A stretch of 7,412 nucleotides of DNA, taken from an uncultured Clostridia bacterium (lineage in GTDB: Bacteria; Bacillota; Clostridia; Christensenellales; Aristaeellaceae). The notes below the pieces were generated by a model that had not been told where the DNA came from, did no database searches, and saw only the letters and a list, made by a program, of their open reading frames with translations. Where the stretch lies: contig CAMOIA010000077.1 in assembly GCA_946615785.1 (NCBI GenBank), forward strand, positions 1-7,412, written 5' to 3'. Both the position numbers and the translations under genes were made by a program. Positions 1 through 6,368 of this stretch are shown in pieces (position 1 is the stretch's first letter; every line of letters starts with the position of its first letter).

Positions 1-225
1 ATCGAAAACGTGGTATCCGTGATCGAATCGTGGGCCGCCAATTCGCTCCAGGAGGAGATCACCACCCGCCAGATCGGCGAAATGGTCATGGAGGAGCTAA
101 GAAAGCTGGACGAGGTGGCCTACATCCGCTTCGCCTCGGTGTACCGCCAGTTCACGGACATTCCTTCCTTCATGACCGAACTGAACCGGCTGCTGGGCGA
201 CAAGAAAGAAGAAACAAAGGACTGA
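1..225 (+). CDS. nrdR: Transcriptional repressor NrdR, C-terminal part (5' end outside window)
   Basis: This is the last 74 residues of NrdR, the zinc-ribbon/ATP-cone repressor that binds NrdR boxes upstream of ribonucleotide reductase operons and senses ATP/dATP. The reading frame is open from base 1 (I-E-N-V-V-S), so the GTG at base 10 is not the real start. The visible part is the end of the ATP-cone domain plus the family's C-terminal signature: a T-R-Q-I-G-E-M-V-M-E-E-L segment, then LDEVAYIRFASVYRQF, which is close to invariant in NrdR. The family is usually about 150 residues, so roughly half the protein, including the N-terminal zinc ribbon, lies to the left. The Lys/Glu-rich end (DKKEETKD) is a normal variable tail. 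The gene converges on the minus-strand operon and has its own terminator at 334-366. Identification is secure; function comes from the family. Confidence 0.95.
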   Translation: MENVVSVIESWAANSLQEEITTRQIGEMVMEELRKLDEVAYIRFASVYRQFTDIPSFMTELNRLLGDKKEETKD

Positions 226-259
226 TCTTCTTTCCATCCGGCGTTTTCGCAGAACCGTC

Positions 260-290
260 CTCCGCGGGATGCAGGCCTGCCCCGCTGGAG
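260..290. other. Imperfect stem-loop downstream of nrdR
   Basis: CTCC-GCGGG (260-268) pairs with CCCGC-T-GGAG (281-290), with one bulged T. An AT bulge and an inner GCA/TGC pairing around GGCC (271-280) extend the stem. It starts 34 bases after the nrdR stop and is not followed by a T-run on either strand, so it is not a typical terminator. In a transcript it would sit in the nrdR 3' untranslated region ahead of the terminator hairpin. It could be an RNA-stability element or chance; nothing in the sequence decides this. Confidence 0.35.
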
Positions 291-333
291 TCATTCGAAT
301 GCATATGATAACAGACTGTGCCCTGACAGGCAT

Positions 334-366
334 GAGGACCGGCTGACCCAGCCGGTCCTCTTTTTT
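334..366 (+). terminator. Intrinsic terminator of nrdR
   Basis: A perfect 12-base-pair inverted repeat, GAGGACCGGCTG (334-345) and CAGCCGGTCCTC (349-360), with a 3-base loop, is followed at once by six T (361-366). On the plus strand this is a textbook rho-independent terminator. It lies 108 bases after the nrdR stop codon. On the minus strand the stem has no T-run after it, so it acts in one direction. Confidence 0.92.
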
Positions 367-390
367 GGGCCATTCAGAAACATATACATG

Positions 391-422
391 AAAAACGGAG
401 GATCGCGCATGGCGATCCTCCG
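391..422 (-). terminator. Intrinsic terminator of the minus-strand operon
   Basis: CGGAGGATCGC (396-406) and GCGATCCTCCG (412-422) form a perfect 11-base-pair stem with a 5-base loop. Read on the minus strand, the stem is followed by five T (complement of A391-A395). It lies 22 bases after the stop codon of the Ig-like protein gene, so it ends that gene and probably the whole transcription unit. Only 24 bases separate it from the nrdR terminator facing it. Confidence 0.9.
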
Positions 423-444
423 CAGTCTTGGCGTTTATCAGGGC

Positions 445-1875
445 TTATTCCGCCAGGGTCAGCTTCGCGGCGTCGGAGATGATCTCTCTGCCTTCCGCAT
501 CCGTCACGACGCAGCGAAAGCTGTGTCCTGCATCCTCCGGCATCATTTCAAAACTGAGGGTGTTGGAATCGGGCTCTTCAGCCGCGATGGTAATCCATTC
601 GCCCTCCTCTTCCAGCTGAATCTGCCAGCGGTAATGCGCGTCCTCACGGTTCACAAGGCACGTAAAGATCACGATCCCGCCGGATTCGATACTGACATCC
701 TGCGGCTGTGCCACGATGGCAAAATCGCCGTCATTGAGGACAGTGGGCGCATCAGAATCGGGAGCCACCGTATCCTCCACTTGCAGGGTCGCAACGGCTG
801 CACTTTCCTTTGTTTCAGCACCTTCTTCAACATGCAGAACGGCCGCTGCGGAAATGGATTTGCTGCCGTTTTCATCGGTCACAACGCACCGGAAGCTGCG
901 GCCGTCGTACTGCTGCTTCGCGGTAAACCGGAGCTCGGCGCTCTGGTTGCCGGAAAGGCTCGTTTCGGTCCAGTCCTTCGCGCCGACCACCAGTACCTGC
1001 CACTGGTACCTGACGGGCCTGTCCGCCTCCACGGTAAAGACCGCTTTTTCCTCCGGTCTGACGGTCACATCCTCAGGCTCCGTAAGGAAAACCGGCGCAT
1101 CGCCCGTCTGAGCCACCTCAGTCTCCGCCTGCAGAACGGTCAGAACGGCGGCCTCTGAAATCACCATACGGCCGTCTTCGTCCGTCACAATGCAGCGATA
1201 GGAGGCACCGTCAAGCGCGTCACGGCCCGGCACGATCATCTCCCGTGTCTGGCTGCCCACAAAGAGCACATTGCTCCATTCCCCATCTGCGCGCTTTTCC
1301 TGCCACTGGTACGAAAGCACGGGCAGAGGCTGCGATTCCGCATCGTCCGCCGTGACGGAGAAAACCGCGGTTTCATCGATATGGATCGTCTGGTCCGCTG
1401 GCTGCGCCGTCAGGATCAGCGGCGTGCCTGTTTCAGCCGCCTTTTCTTCATAGAACATGGTAATCCCGCGCCCGGACAGCGTGATCCTGCCGTCCTTTAC
1501 GGTATCGCTTTGCCCCTCCAGAAAGCGCGACGCGGCCTCGTCCGAGAGCATCAGAAGATCATTCGACTGCATGCAGCCGCCAAAGAGCTTTCCATCGCGC
1601 GAAACAAAGCGCAGCGCGGCAACAGCCGTCCCGTTTTCGTCCTTATGCCAGGCCAGTACGTAAACGAGCGCGTTTTCCGCCGTGGCCAGCTCGGTCTGCA
1701 GGAGCGTTTCCGCAAAGATCTGTCCGTTCGCGCGCGCATACCCGCCGCTCAGCACCGGGACAGGCGCCGCCGTCTGCGCAGGTTTGTCCGGGCTGCTCAG
1801 CCCGCCTGCCCCGGCGGGAAAGACCATAAGCGCTGTCAAAAGAAGCGCAAGAAACAAAGAAACCTTTCTTTTCAT
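445..1875 (-). CDS. Secreted protein with three tandem Ig-like domains (function unknown)
   Basis: The product has 476 residues. A signal peptide is clear: MKRK, a hydrophobic run at 6-20, and a likely cut after A-G-A at about 23. Residues about 40-145 form an N-terminal module with a GYARANGQIF start; I do not recognise it, though the pattern loosely recalls a bacterial SH3-like fold. Three Ig-like domains follow at about 154-247, 261-349 and 385-475. Each has a central YQWQ or YRWQ core (W191, W292, W417) and a C-terminal strand of the type FRCVVTDxxG with an ISxAAxLxV end (C228, C330, C454). Only the third domain has a B-strand cysteine (C406) able to form the usual Ig disulphide. An acidic linker (350-384) separates domains 2 and 3. 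There is no sortase motif and no C-terminal membrane segment, so release or non-covalent retention is inferred. The gene is last in the operon, 17 bases after the TPM gene. The start is fixed by the signal peptide. A role in binding or adhesion is only a guess. Confidence 0.85.
   Translation of the reverse strand: MKRKVSLFLALLLTALMVFPAGAGGLSSPDKPAQTAAPVPVLSGGYARANGQIFAETLLQTELATAENALVYVLAWHKDENGTAVAALRFVSRDGKLFGGCMQSNDLLMLSDEAASRFLEGQSDTVKDGRITLSGRGITMFYEEKAAETGTPLILTAQPADQTIHIDETAVFSVTADDAESQPLPVLSYQWQEKRADGEWSNVLFVGSQTREMIVPGRDALDGASYRCIVTDEDGRMVISEAAVLTVLQAETEVAQTGDAPVFLTEPEDVTVRPEEKAVFTVEADRPVRYQWQVLVVGAKDWTETSLSGNQSAELRFTAKQQYDGRSFRCVVTDENGSKSISAAAVLHVEEGAETKESAAVATLQVEDTVAPDSDAPTVLNDGDFAIVAQPQDVSIESGGIVIFTCLVNREDAHYRWQIQLEEEGEWITIAAEEPDSNTLSFEMMPEDAGHSFRCVVTDAEGREIISDAAKLTLAE
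451..1416 (-). repeat. Three diverged Ig-domain coding repeats
   Basis: The three Ig units of the secreted protein are encoded at about 1135-1416, 829-1095 and 451-723. Their ends align closely at protein level: YRCIVTDEDG, FRCVVTDENG and FRCVVTDAEG, each followed about five residues later by a (S)EAAVLTV / AAAVLHV / DAAKLTL stretch. The DNA has diverged, so this is an old internal duplication rather than a recent one. Boundaries are estimates from the motifs. Confidence 0.7.
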
Positions 1876-1892
1876 CTCATCATATGTCTCCT
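1872..1892 (-). promoter_or_regulatory. Ribosome binding site and two-to-three-codon mini-ORF at the Ig gene start
   Basis: On the minus strand AGGAG (1888-1892) lies 12 bases before the ATG (1873-1875) that begins the signal peptide, which is long spacing. Two other ATGs, at 1881-1883 and 1878-1880, are 4 and 7 bases away. They share a frame that reads Met-Met-Arg-stop, with the TGA (1872-1874) overlapping the real ATG. The best-spaced start therefore leads into a tiny ORF that ends exactly on the true start, an arrangement suited to termination-reinitiation. The layout is seen; the mechanism is inferred. Confidence 0.45.
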
Positions 1893-1893
1893 G

Positions 1894-2676
1894 TCAGAAG
1901 TGTCCGCCGCTTGAAGAACCGTGTCCGCCGCCGGATGAGCTGAAGTGCCCGCCGCCGCCATGGGAAGAAGAGGACGTTTCAATCTTCCTTCGCACGGTCG
2001 TCGTGTACAGATAAATGTCGGCGCGCCTTGTCAGCCTGGCATCGGAAAGGTAATCAAACGCCGTTTCTTTCTTCTTTGCCGTTTTCATGTTCGAACTCCG
2101 GATCAGAAGCACCAGCAGCGTAATGAGCAGGCTGACCACCGCGATGACGGGCAGGGCGCCAAGTGCACGCTGCATGGGGGTTTTCAGGGAGAACGTATAC
2201 TCGTCGAAGCGTTCGCCGTTTTCATAGCGCGTGAGCACGTTTTCAAGGTCGTCCAGATACCTTGAAAACGCTCCGGCGTAATCGCCGTCCCGAAGGTACT
2301 CAACGGCCTCATCCTCCATGGCGTTCAGTACGGCGGTCGTGAGGATGGTCTCGCCCCGCCCCGTGGTCACGCTGATATAGCTCCGGCCCGCGACCAGAAA
2401 AATGACCCCGTCGCTGTGATTGCCGAAGGCCTGGTCGTACTCGTCCGCCGCATAGTATTTCATGCGGGAAAGGTTCTCTCCCAGGGATTCGGTGATCAGA
2501 TAGACCGCCCTGATGCCGTGGTTTTCAAAAATCGCTTGGCTCTTTGCCGTCAGCTCCGCGACTTCGCCGCGGCTCAGATACCGCCCAGTCCTGTCCGTCA
2601 CAAGGTCAAGCGCCTGCGCCGGCAGGGAAAACAGGAGCAGCAGGATCACAAACAGGATGCCGATCTTTTTCTTCAT
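1894..2676 (-). CDS. TPM-domain membrane protein (YdjH/YgcG-like)
   Basis: The product has 260 residues. It has a signal peptide (MKKK, hydrophobic 5-19, probable cut after AQA at 22), an extracytoplasmic TPM domain (about 23-150), one membrane segment (about 172-192) and a cytoplasmic tail. TPM hallmarks are D-x-x-G-x-x-L-S near 28-35, a predicted strand at 56-63, SDGVIFLVAGRSYISVTTGRG at about 88-108 and LTTAVLNAM at 112-120. The tail holds a DYLSDARLTRRADIYLY stretch (208-224) and ends in a Gly/Ser/His-rich run (235-260) with four His, similar in style to the tails of YdjH-like proteins. TPM proteins have been linked to photosystem repair in plants and to envelope functions in bacteria; no activity can be assigned here. 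The frame stays open up to 2865, but ATG 2674-2676 is chosen because it starts the signal peptide, overlaps the upstream stop as ATGA and has GGGGG 7 bases ahead. The 4-base overlap implies translational coupling to the zinc-ribbon gene. Confidence 0.88.
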   Translation of the reverse strand: MKKKIGILFVILLLLFSLPAQALDLVTDRTGRYLSRGEVAELTAKSQAIFENHGIRAVYLITESLGENLSRMKYYAADEYDQAFGNHSDGVIFLVAGRSYISVTTGRGETILTTAVLNAMEDEAVEYLRDGDYAGAFSRYLDDLENVLTRYENGERFDEYTFSLKTPMQRALGALPVIAVVSLLITLLVLLIRSSNMKTAKKKETAFDYLSDARLTRRADIYLYTTTVRRKIETSSSSHGGGGHFSSSGGGHGSSSGGHF

Positions 2677-3770
2677 GCGAGCACCCCCATCGTCATCAGC
2701 AGGTAGAAAAGGGCAAAGCCGCACCCCGTGAGGATCAGGAACAACAGCAGACTGAATCGGAACGCCTTTCCGGGGTCCATCGGCAAATCGCCCTTGATCT
2801 GCCCCGTCTGTCCGTTCATGGCGAAAACATACTTCTTGCCGCGGTAGCTGGTGTTGAGCAGCCACACGGGCATGAGCACGTTGCGGCTTTGCGAGCGGTT
2901 CATCAGGACCTGCGTGTTCACGGGCGTGACCGACGTGTACCCCGCCACGCTTTCCCTGCAGGCGCGCACGACGCTTTCCCGGATGCGCTGACCGGCCCGC
3001 TTCTGGCAGCTTTCCACGCCCTGGTCGTACCGTTCCGCCTGGAAGCCGGAAAGGTAGGCCGGCGTATAGGCCACAAGGCTGCCCGTCTCAAAGGGCTCTA
3101 CCGCTTCCATCAGCGTGTCGTCTATTTTGGTGGACGAATTGACGGGCACGTCCTGAAAGGCAAAGCTGCCCCCGCGCCGCACGCTGTAGTGCGCGGTATT
3201 GATCACCTCGTAGTTTCCCTGCCGGTGGGTCGTGACGCGAGTGGCTTTGTAGGTGACGTCCGCCTCGGTATCGCAGTCAAAGAGCCAGAAGGGCACATAA
3301 ATGCCCGTGATTTTCTCCACCACCGTATCGCTCGCGTAATTGCGGGGCAGGAGCTTGTGTTTCGCGCACAGCGCGCGGAAGGCGGCTTTGGCGTCTTCCT
3401 TGGTTTTCACGAAGGGAATCACGGCGCTTGGGCGGATAGCACCCTCCAGCACGCCCGGCATGATCGCCGGATTGCCGCAGTAGGGGCAGAAATCGGCGGC
3501 CCTGGTGTCGCTCACCACCATTTCCGCACCGCAGCTCTGGCAATGGAAGGCGCGAAGATGGCTCGTATCGGTGTCCGCAGCGCCATAGCTCGGCCGCTCC
3601 CAGACGATCTCTTCAGGCGGCGTATCGCGCACCATTGTATTCTGCGCGTATTCATCCAGCGTCTCCACCGGATAATTGTTGCCGCAGGAAGCGCATTTCA
3701 TCTGCGCGGAGCGGCCGTCATAGGCCAAGGTGGAACCGCAGCAAGGGCATTGATAGGTTCTTGCCTGCAT
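2673..3770 (-). CDS. Double zinc-ribbon membrane-anchored protein (YdjG-like)
   Basis: The product has 365 residues. Two zinc ribbons sit at the N terminus: C8/C11 with C26/C29 (CPCCG and CASCG) and C77/C80 with C95/C98 (CQSCG and CPYCG). They are separated by an acidic linker. A globular region follows (about 112-330), with YVPFWLFDCD (158-167) and MPVWLLNTSYRGKKYVFAMNG (300-320), the W-containing motifs typical of this family. One membrane segment closes the protein (about 338-361), with no signal peptide, so the bulk is probably cytoplasmic. Relatives are often labelled TFIIB-type zinc-ribbon protein or, misleadingly, replication/helicase protein because of the zinc ribbons; no helicase motifs are present. 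Gene order and architecture match ydjG, which precedes the TPM gene ydjH in the Bacillus subtilis pspA operon. Start: AAGGAG (3778-3783) lies 7 bases before ATG. It follows cvpA by 21 bases and overlaps the TPM gene by 4. The biochemical role is unknown. Confidence 0.85.
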   Translation of the reverse strand: MQARTYQCPCCGSTLAYDGRSAQMKCASCGNNYPVETLDEYAQNTMVRDTPPEEIVWERPSYGAADTDTSHLRAFHCQSCGAEMVVSDTRAADFCPYCGNPAIMPGVLEGAIRPSAVIPFVKTKEDAKAAFRALCAKHKLLPRNYASDTVVEKITGIYVPFWLFDCDTEADVTYKATRVTTHRQGNYEVINTAHYSVRRGGSFAFQDVPVNSSTKIDDTLMEAVEPFETGSLVAYTPAYLSGFQAERYDQGVESCQKRAGQRIRESVVRACRESVAGYTSVTPVNTQVLMNRSQSRNVLMPVWLLNTSYRGKKYVFAMNGQTGQIKGDLPMDPGKAFRFSLLLFLILTGCGFALFYLLMTMGVLA

Positions 3771-3791
3771 GGGATCACTCCTTCCGAAAAG

Positions 3792-4496
3792 TCACAGGCT
3801 GTTGACAACGCGGATGAAGAAACCGTCATTCTGAAAAACTGACGCAAGGCGGCTCGCGTCAACGAGCGCCTGAATTCCCTGATCCGGCAGCATGGTTTCC
3901 ATCAGCGGCACCAGCAGAAACAGCGCGTATACGATCACAGCGCCGCGGATCAGCCCGAACACGCCGCCCGCAAGTCCGTCCATCGCCCGCAGCACGGGGA
4001 AGCGGAACACATGCTTGATCAGGCTGACAATGATTCCCAGCAAAATGGACGCCGCCGCAAAACAGATAAGATAGCACAGGATATCCAGCACCGTATCCAC
4101 AACCGTGCGCTGCACGTATTCGTTCACCGTGTCAAGGCCGTCGGTGCGGTAACTGTCGCTTTCAAGCGCCTTGCGCACGACGGATTTGACCGCTTCGGGC
4201 AAACGGACGGAATCCATCACCCGCTCGATCGCGGCCGGATCAAGCCCCAGGACCGTGCGGTTTGAAAGCTCGGCGTCACCGACGCGGGCCACCGTATCCG
4301 TATACGTTTTGAGCGTGGTGGAAAGACCCGTTTTTTCCCGCAGAAAGCCAGACAGCGTGGGGCCAAACTGGAAGGCGAGAAACACCGCCAGGAAAAAGCT
4401 CGCCACGGAAAGCAGGGTCTGCAGAAAACCGCGGTAAATTCCATAGATGACACTCAGAGCCAGAATGCCGATGATGATATAATCCACTACATTCAA
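3792..4496 (-). CDS. cvpA: CvpA family integral membrane protein
   Basis: The product has 234 residues with four predicted membrane segments at about 5-21, 27-45, 134-159 and 176-200. Family signatures are the N-terminal GIYRGF (19-24) between the first two helices and the C-terminal D-G-L-A-G-G-V-F-G-L-I-R-G series (173-185), a glycine-spaced helix typical of CvpA. In Escherichia coli CvpA is an inner-membrane protein needed for colicin V production and linked to envelope homeostasis; the molecular function is not settled. This copy is longer than the roughly 160-180 residues of well-known members. The extra length is a polar loop of about 85 residues between helices 2 and 3 (47-132). The start is TTG (see the ribosome binding site at 4504-4512); the first ATG nearby is out of frame and runs straight into a stop. 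It lies 45 bases after lepA and 21 before the zinc-ribbon gene, in the same unit. Confidence 0.88.
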   Translation of the reverse strand: MNVVDYIIIGILALSVIYGIYRGFLQTLLSVASFFLAVFLAFQFGPTLSGFLREKTGLSTTLKTYTDTVARVGDAELSNRTVLGLDPAAIERVMDSVRLPEAVKSVVRKALESDSYRTDGLDTVNEYVQRTVVDTVLDILCYLICFAAASILLGIIVSLIKHVFRFPVLRAMDGLAGGVFGLIRGAVIVYALFLLVPLMETMLPDQGIQALVDASRLASVFQNDGFFIRVVNSL

Positions 4497-4503
4497 ATCG
4501 GAA

Positions 4504-4512
4504 TCCCCCTTT
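4504..4512 (-). promoter_or_regulatory. cvpA: Ribosome binding site fixing the TTG start of cvpA
   Basis: On the minus strand AAAGGGGGA (4504-4512) has its last G 8 bases before TTG (4494-4496). No ATG is in frame nearby: the ATG two codons in is in another frame and reads ATG-TAG. The in-frame GTG at codon 4 would be 17 bases away. TTG is therefore the best start, and it keeps the family's first hydrophobic helix intact. Confidence 0.75.
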
Positions 4513-4541
4513 CGGAATCAGGCCGGTCCGGCTTTCCGCCG

Positions 4542-6347
4542 TCAGTCGTCGCTCATTCGCAAAACTGCCATGAACGCCTCGCCGGGCAGCTCCACCGTGC
4601 CGAACTGGCGCATGCGCTTCTTTCCCTCTTTCTGCTTTTCCAGCAGCTTTTTCTTGCGGGTGATATCGCCGCCGTAGCACTTGGCCAGCACATCCTTGCG
4701 CATGGCCTTGACGGTTTCGCGGGCGATGATTTTCCCGCCGATGGCCGCCTGGACGGGGATTTCAAACTGCTGGAGCGGAATGACCTCCTTCAGCTTTTCG
4801 CACAGGGCCCTTCCGCGCGCGTACGCGTTGTCGCGGAAAACGATCATGGTGAACGCGTCGCAAAGCTCGCCGTTTAGCAGAATATCCATCTTGACCAGAT
4901 CGCTTTCGCGGTAGCCGGTCAGCTCATAATCATAGCTTGCATAGCCGCGGGAACGGGATTTGAGCTGGTCAAAGAAATCGAAAATGATCTCGTTGAGCGG
5001 CATATCAAACTCAAGCCTTACGCGCTTGCCCTCGTACTGCATATCCACAAATTCGCCGCGCTTGGATTTGCACAGGTCCATGAGCGTGCCCACGCTCTCC
5101 TGCGGGGTGTAGATGGTGGTGCGCACATAGGGTTCGCGCATGAGCGCGATCTCGGTGACCGGCGGCAGGTTCGACGGGTTGTCCAGCTTCATCTCGGTGC
5201 CGTCCGTTTTCTGCAGTTCGTAAATGACCGACGGGGCTGTTGTGATCAGGTCCAGATCGAATTCGCGCTCCAGCCTTTCCTGAATGATTTCCATATGCAA
5301 AAGGCCCAGGAAGCCGCAGCGGAAGCCGTAGCCGAGCGCGGCGCTGGTTTCCGGCTCGAAGGTGAGGCTGGCGTCGTTCATGCGCAGCTTTTCAAGCGCC
5401 TCTTTCAGGTTATCATAATCCGCGCCGTCGGCGGGATAGATGCCGCAGAAAACCACGGGCTGGATCTCCTTATAGCCGGGAAGGGCCTGAGAAGCGGGCC
5501 GTGCGGCGTCCGTCACCGTGTCGCCGACGCGCGTGTCGCGAACGTCCTTGATGGAGGCGCTGATGTACCCGACCTCACCCGGAAGGAGCTCGTCCTTAGG
5601 CCGGAAGGAAGGGCTGAACACCCCCACCTCCACCACGTCAAATTCCGCGCCGGACTGCATCAGCCGCATCTTCATGCCGGGATAGGCGCGTCCCTCCATC
5701 ACCCGCACATAGCAGATGGCGCCGCGGTAATTGTCGTATTTCGCATCAAACACCAGGGCACGGAGCGGCTTGTCCGCATCGCCCTTGGGCGCCGGGATGC
5801 GGTTCACGACCGCCTCGAGCACCTCCTCGATGCCGATGCCCTGCTTGGCCGAAACGGCAGGCGCGTCCGAAGCGTCCAGGCCGATTTCGTCCTCAATATC
5901 CTGCCTCGTTTCCTCCACCTGCGCGCTGGGCAGGTCGATTTTATTGATCACCGGCACGATCTCAAGGTCATGGTCGAGCGCCATATAGGTATTGGCGAGG
6001 GTCTGTGCTTCCACGCCCTGCGTCGCGTCCACGACCAGCAGCGCCCCTTCGCAGGCCGCCAGCGCCCGGGACACCTCATAGGAAAAATCCACGTGTCCGG
6101 GCGTGTCGATCAGGTTCAGGTCATAGGTTTTTCCGTCCTTTGCCTGATAACGCATATTGACGGCCTTGGATTTGATGGTGATGCCCCTCTCCCGCTCCAG
6201 GTCCATGTTGTCCAGGATCTGGTCCACCATCTGCCGCTGCTCAAAGACGCCTGTTTTTTCAAGGATACGGTCAGCCAATGTGGATTTGCCGTGATCGATA
6301 TGAGCGATGATGCAGAAATTGCGGATACTGGAAAGACGATCGTCCAT
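4542..6347 (-). CDS. lepA: Elongation factor 4 (LepA), ribosome-associated GTPase
   Basis: The product is a full-length 601-residue LepA, the usual family size. The GTPase domain shows every G motif: AHIDHGKST (15-23, P-loop), RGIT (54-57, switch I), DTPGH (81-85, with the catalytic-type His85), NKID (135-138) and SAK (166-168). Beta-barrel domain II and the EF-G-like domains III and V follow. The LepA-specific C-terminal domain ends the protein, with its hallmark DVLAKCYGGDITRKKKLLEK followed by the QKEGKKRMR stretch. LepA binds ribosomes, can back-translocate tRNA in vitro and affects translation initiation and 30S assembly; it is non-essential in most bacteria under normal growth. It acts in the cytoplasm with some membrane association. 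It starts 21 bases after the topoisomerase stop with a near-perfect GGAGG (6354-6358) 6 bases before ATG, so expression is likely high. Nothing is truncated or altered. Confidence 0.98.
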   Translation of the reverse strand: MDDRLSSIRNFCIIAHIDHGKSTLADRILEKTGVFEQRQMVDQILDNMDLERERGITIKSKAVNMRYQAKDGKTYDLNLIDTPGHVDFSYEVSRALAACEGALLVVDATQGVEAQTLANTYMALDHDLEIVPVINKIDLPSAQVEETRQDIEDEIGLDASDAPAVSAKQGIGIEEVLEAVVNRIPAPKGDADKPLRALVFDAKYDNYRGAICYVRVMEGRAYPGMKMRLMQSGAEFDVVEVGVFSPSFRPKDELLPGEVGYISASIKDVRDTRVGDTVTDAARPASQALPGYKEIQPVVFCGIYPADGADYDNLKEALEKLRMNDASLTFEPETSAALGYGFRCGFLGLLHMEIIQERLEREFDLDLITTAPSVIYELQKTDGTEMKLDNPSNLPPVTEIALMREPYVRTTIYTPQESVGTLMDLCKSKRGEFVDMQYEGKRVRLEFDMPLNEIIFDFFDQLKSRSRGYASYDYELTGYRESDLVKMDILLNGELCDAFTMIVFRDNAYARGRALCEKLKEVIPLQQFEIPVQAAIGGKIIARETVKAMRKDVLAKCYGGDITRKKKLLEKQKEGKKRMRQFGTVELPGEAFMAVLRMSDD

Positions 6348-6353
6348 GAAAAA

Positions 6354-6358
6354 CCTCC
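6354..6358 (-). promoter_or_regulatory. lepA: Strong ribosome binding site of lepA
   Basis: ACGGAGGT on the minus strand, with the GGAGG core at 6354-6358, lies 6 bases before the lepA ATG and entirely inside the 21-base gap after the upstream stop. It confirms the start. The gap leaves no room for a separate promoter except within the end of the upstream gene. Confidence 0.85.
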
Positions 6359-6368
6359 GTATGGTGCT

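Noticed and set aside
388..1158. 256-codon open frame on the plus strand
   Set aside because: It begins inside the operon terminator hairpin and lies opposite the Ig-like gene, whose signal peptide and repeats are convincing.
2677..2865. 63-codon upstream extension of the TPM gene
   Set aside because: The extension overlaps the end of the zinc-ribbon gene, is low-complexity and charged, and would bury the signal peptide. The ATGA overlap start at 2676 fits better.
2673..3770. Zinc-ribbon protein as a replication factor or helicase
   Set aside because: The CxxC pairs invite this label, but no Walker or helicase motifs are present, and the protein ends in a membrane segment next to a TPM gene.
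2544..3842. 432-codon open frame on the plus strand
   Set aside because: It is antisense to the zinc-ribbon gene, which has clear paired CxxC motifs, a good ribosome binding site and operon spacing. No domain is visible in the plus-strand product.
4515..4538. Inverted repeat between lepA and cvpA (GCCGG/CCGGC with outer GGAA/TTCC)
   Set aside because: The stem is short with a tiny loop and an uneven internal bulge, and no T-run follows on the minus strand. It is not a terminator, and the evidence is too weak for a regulatory call.
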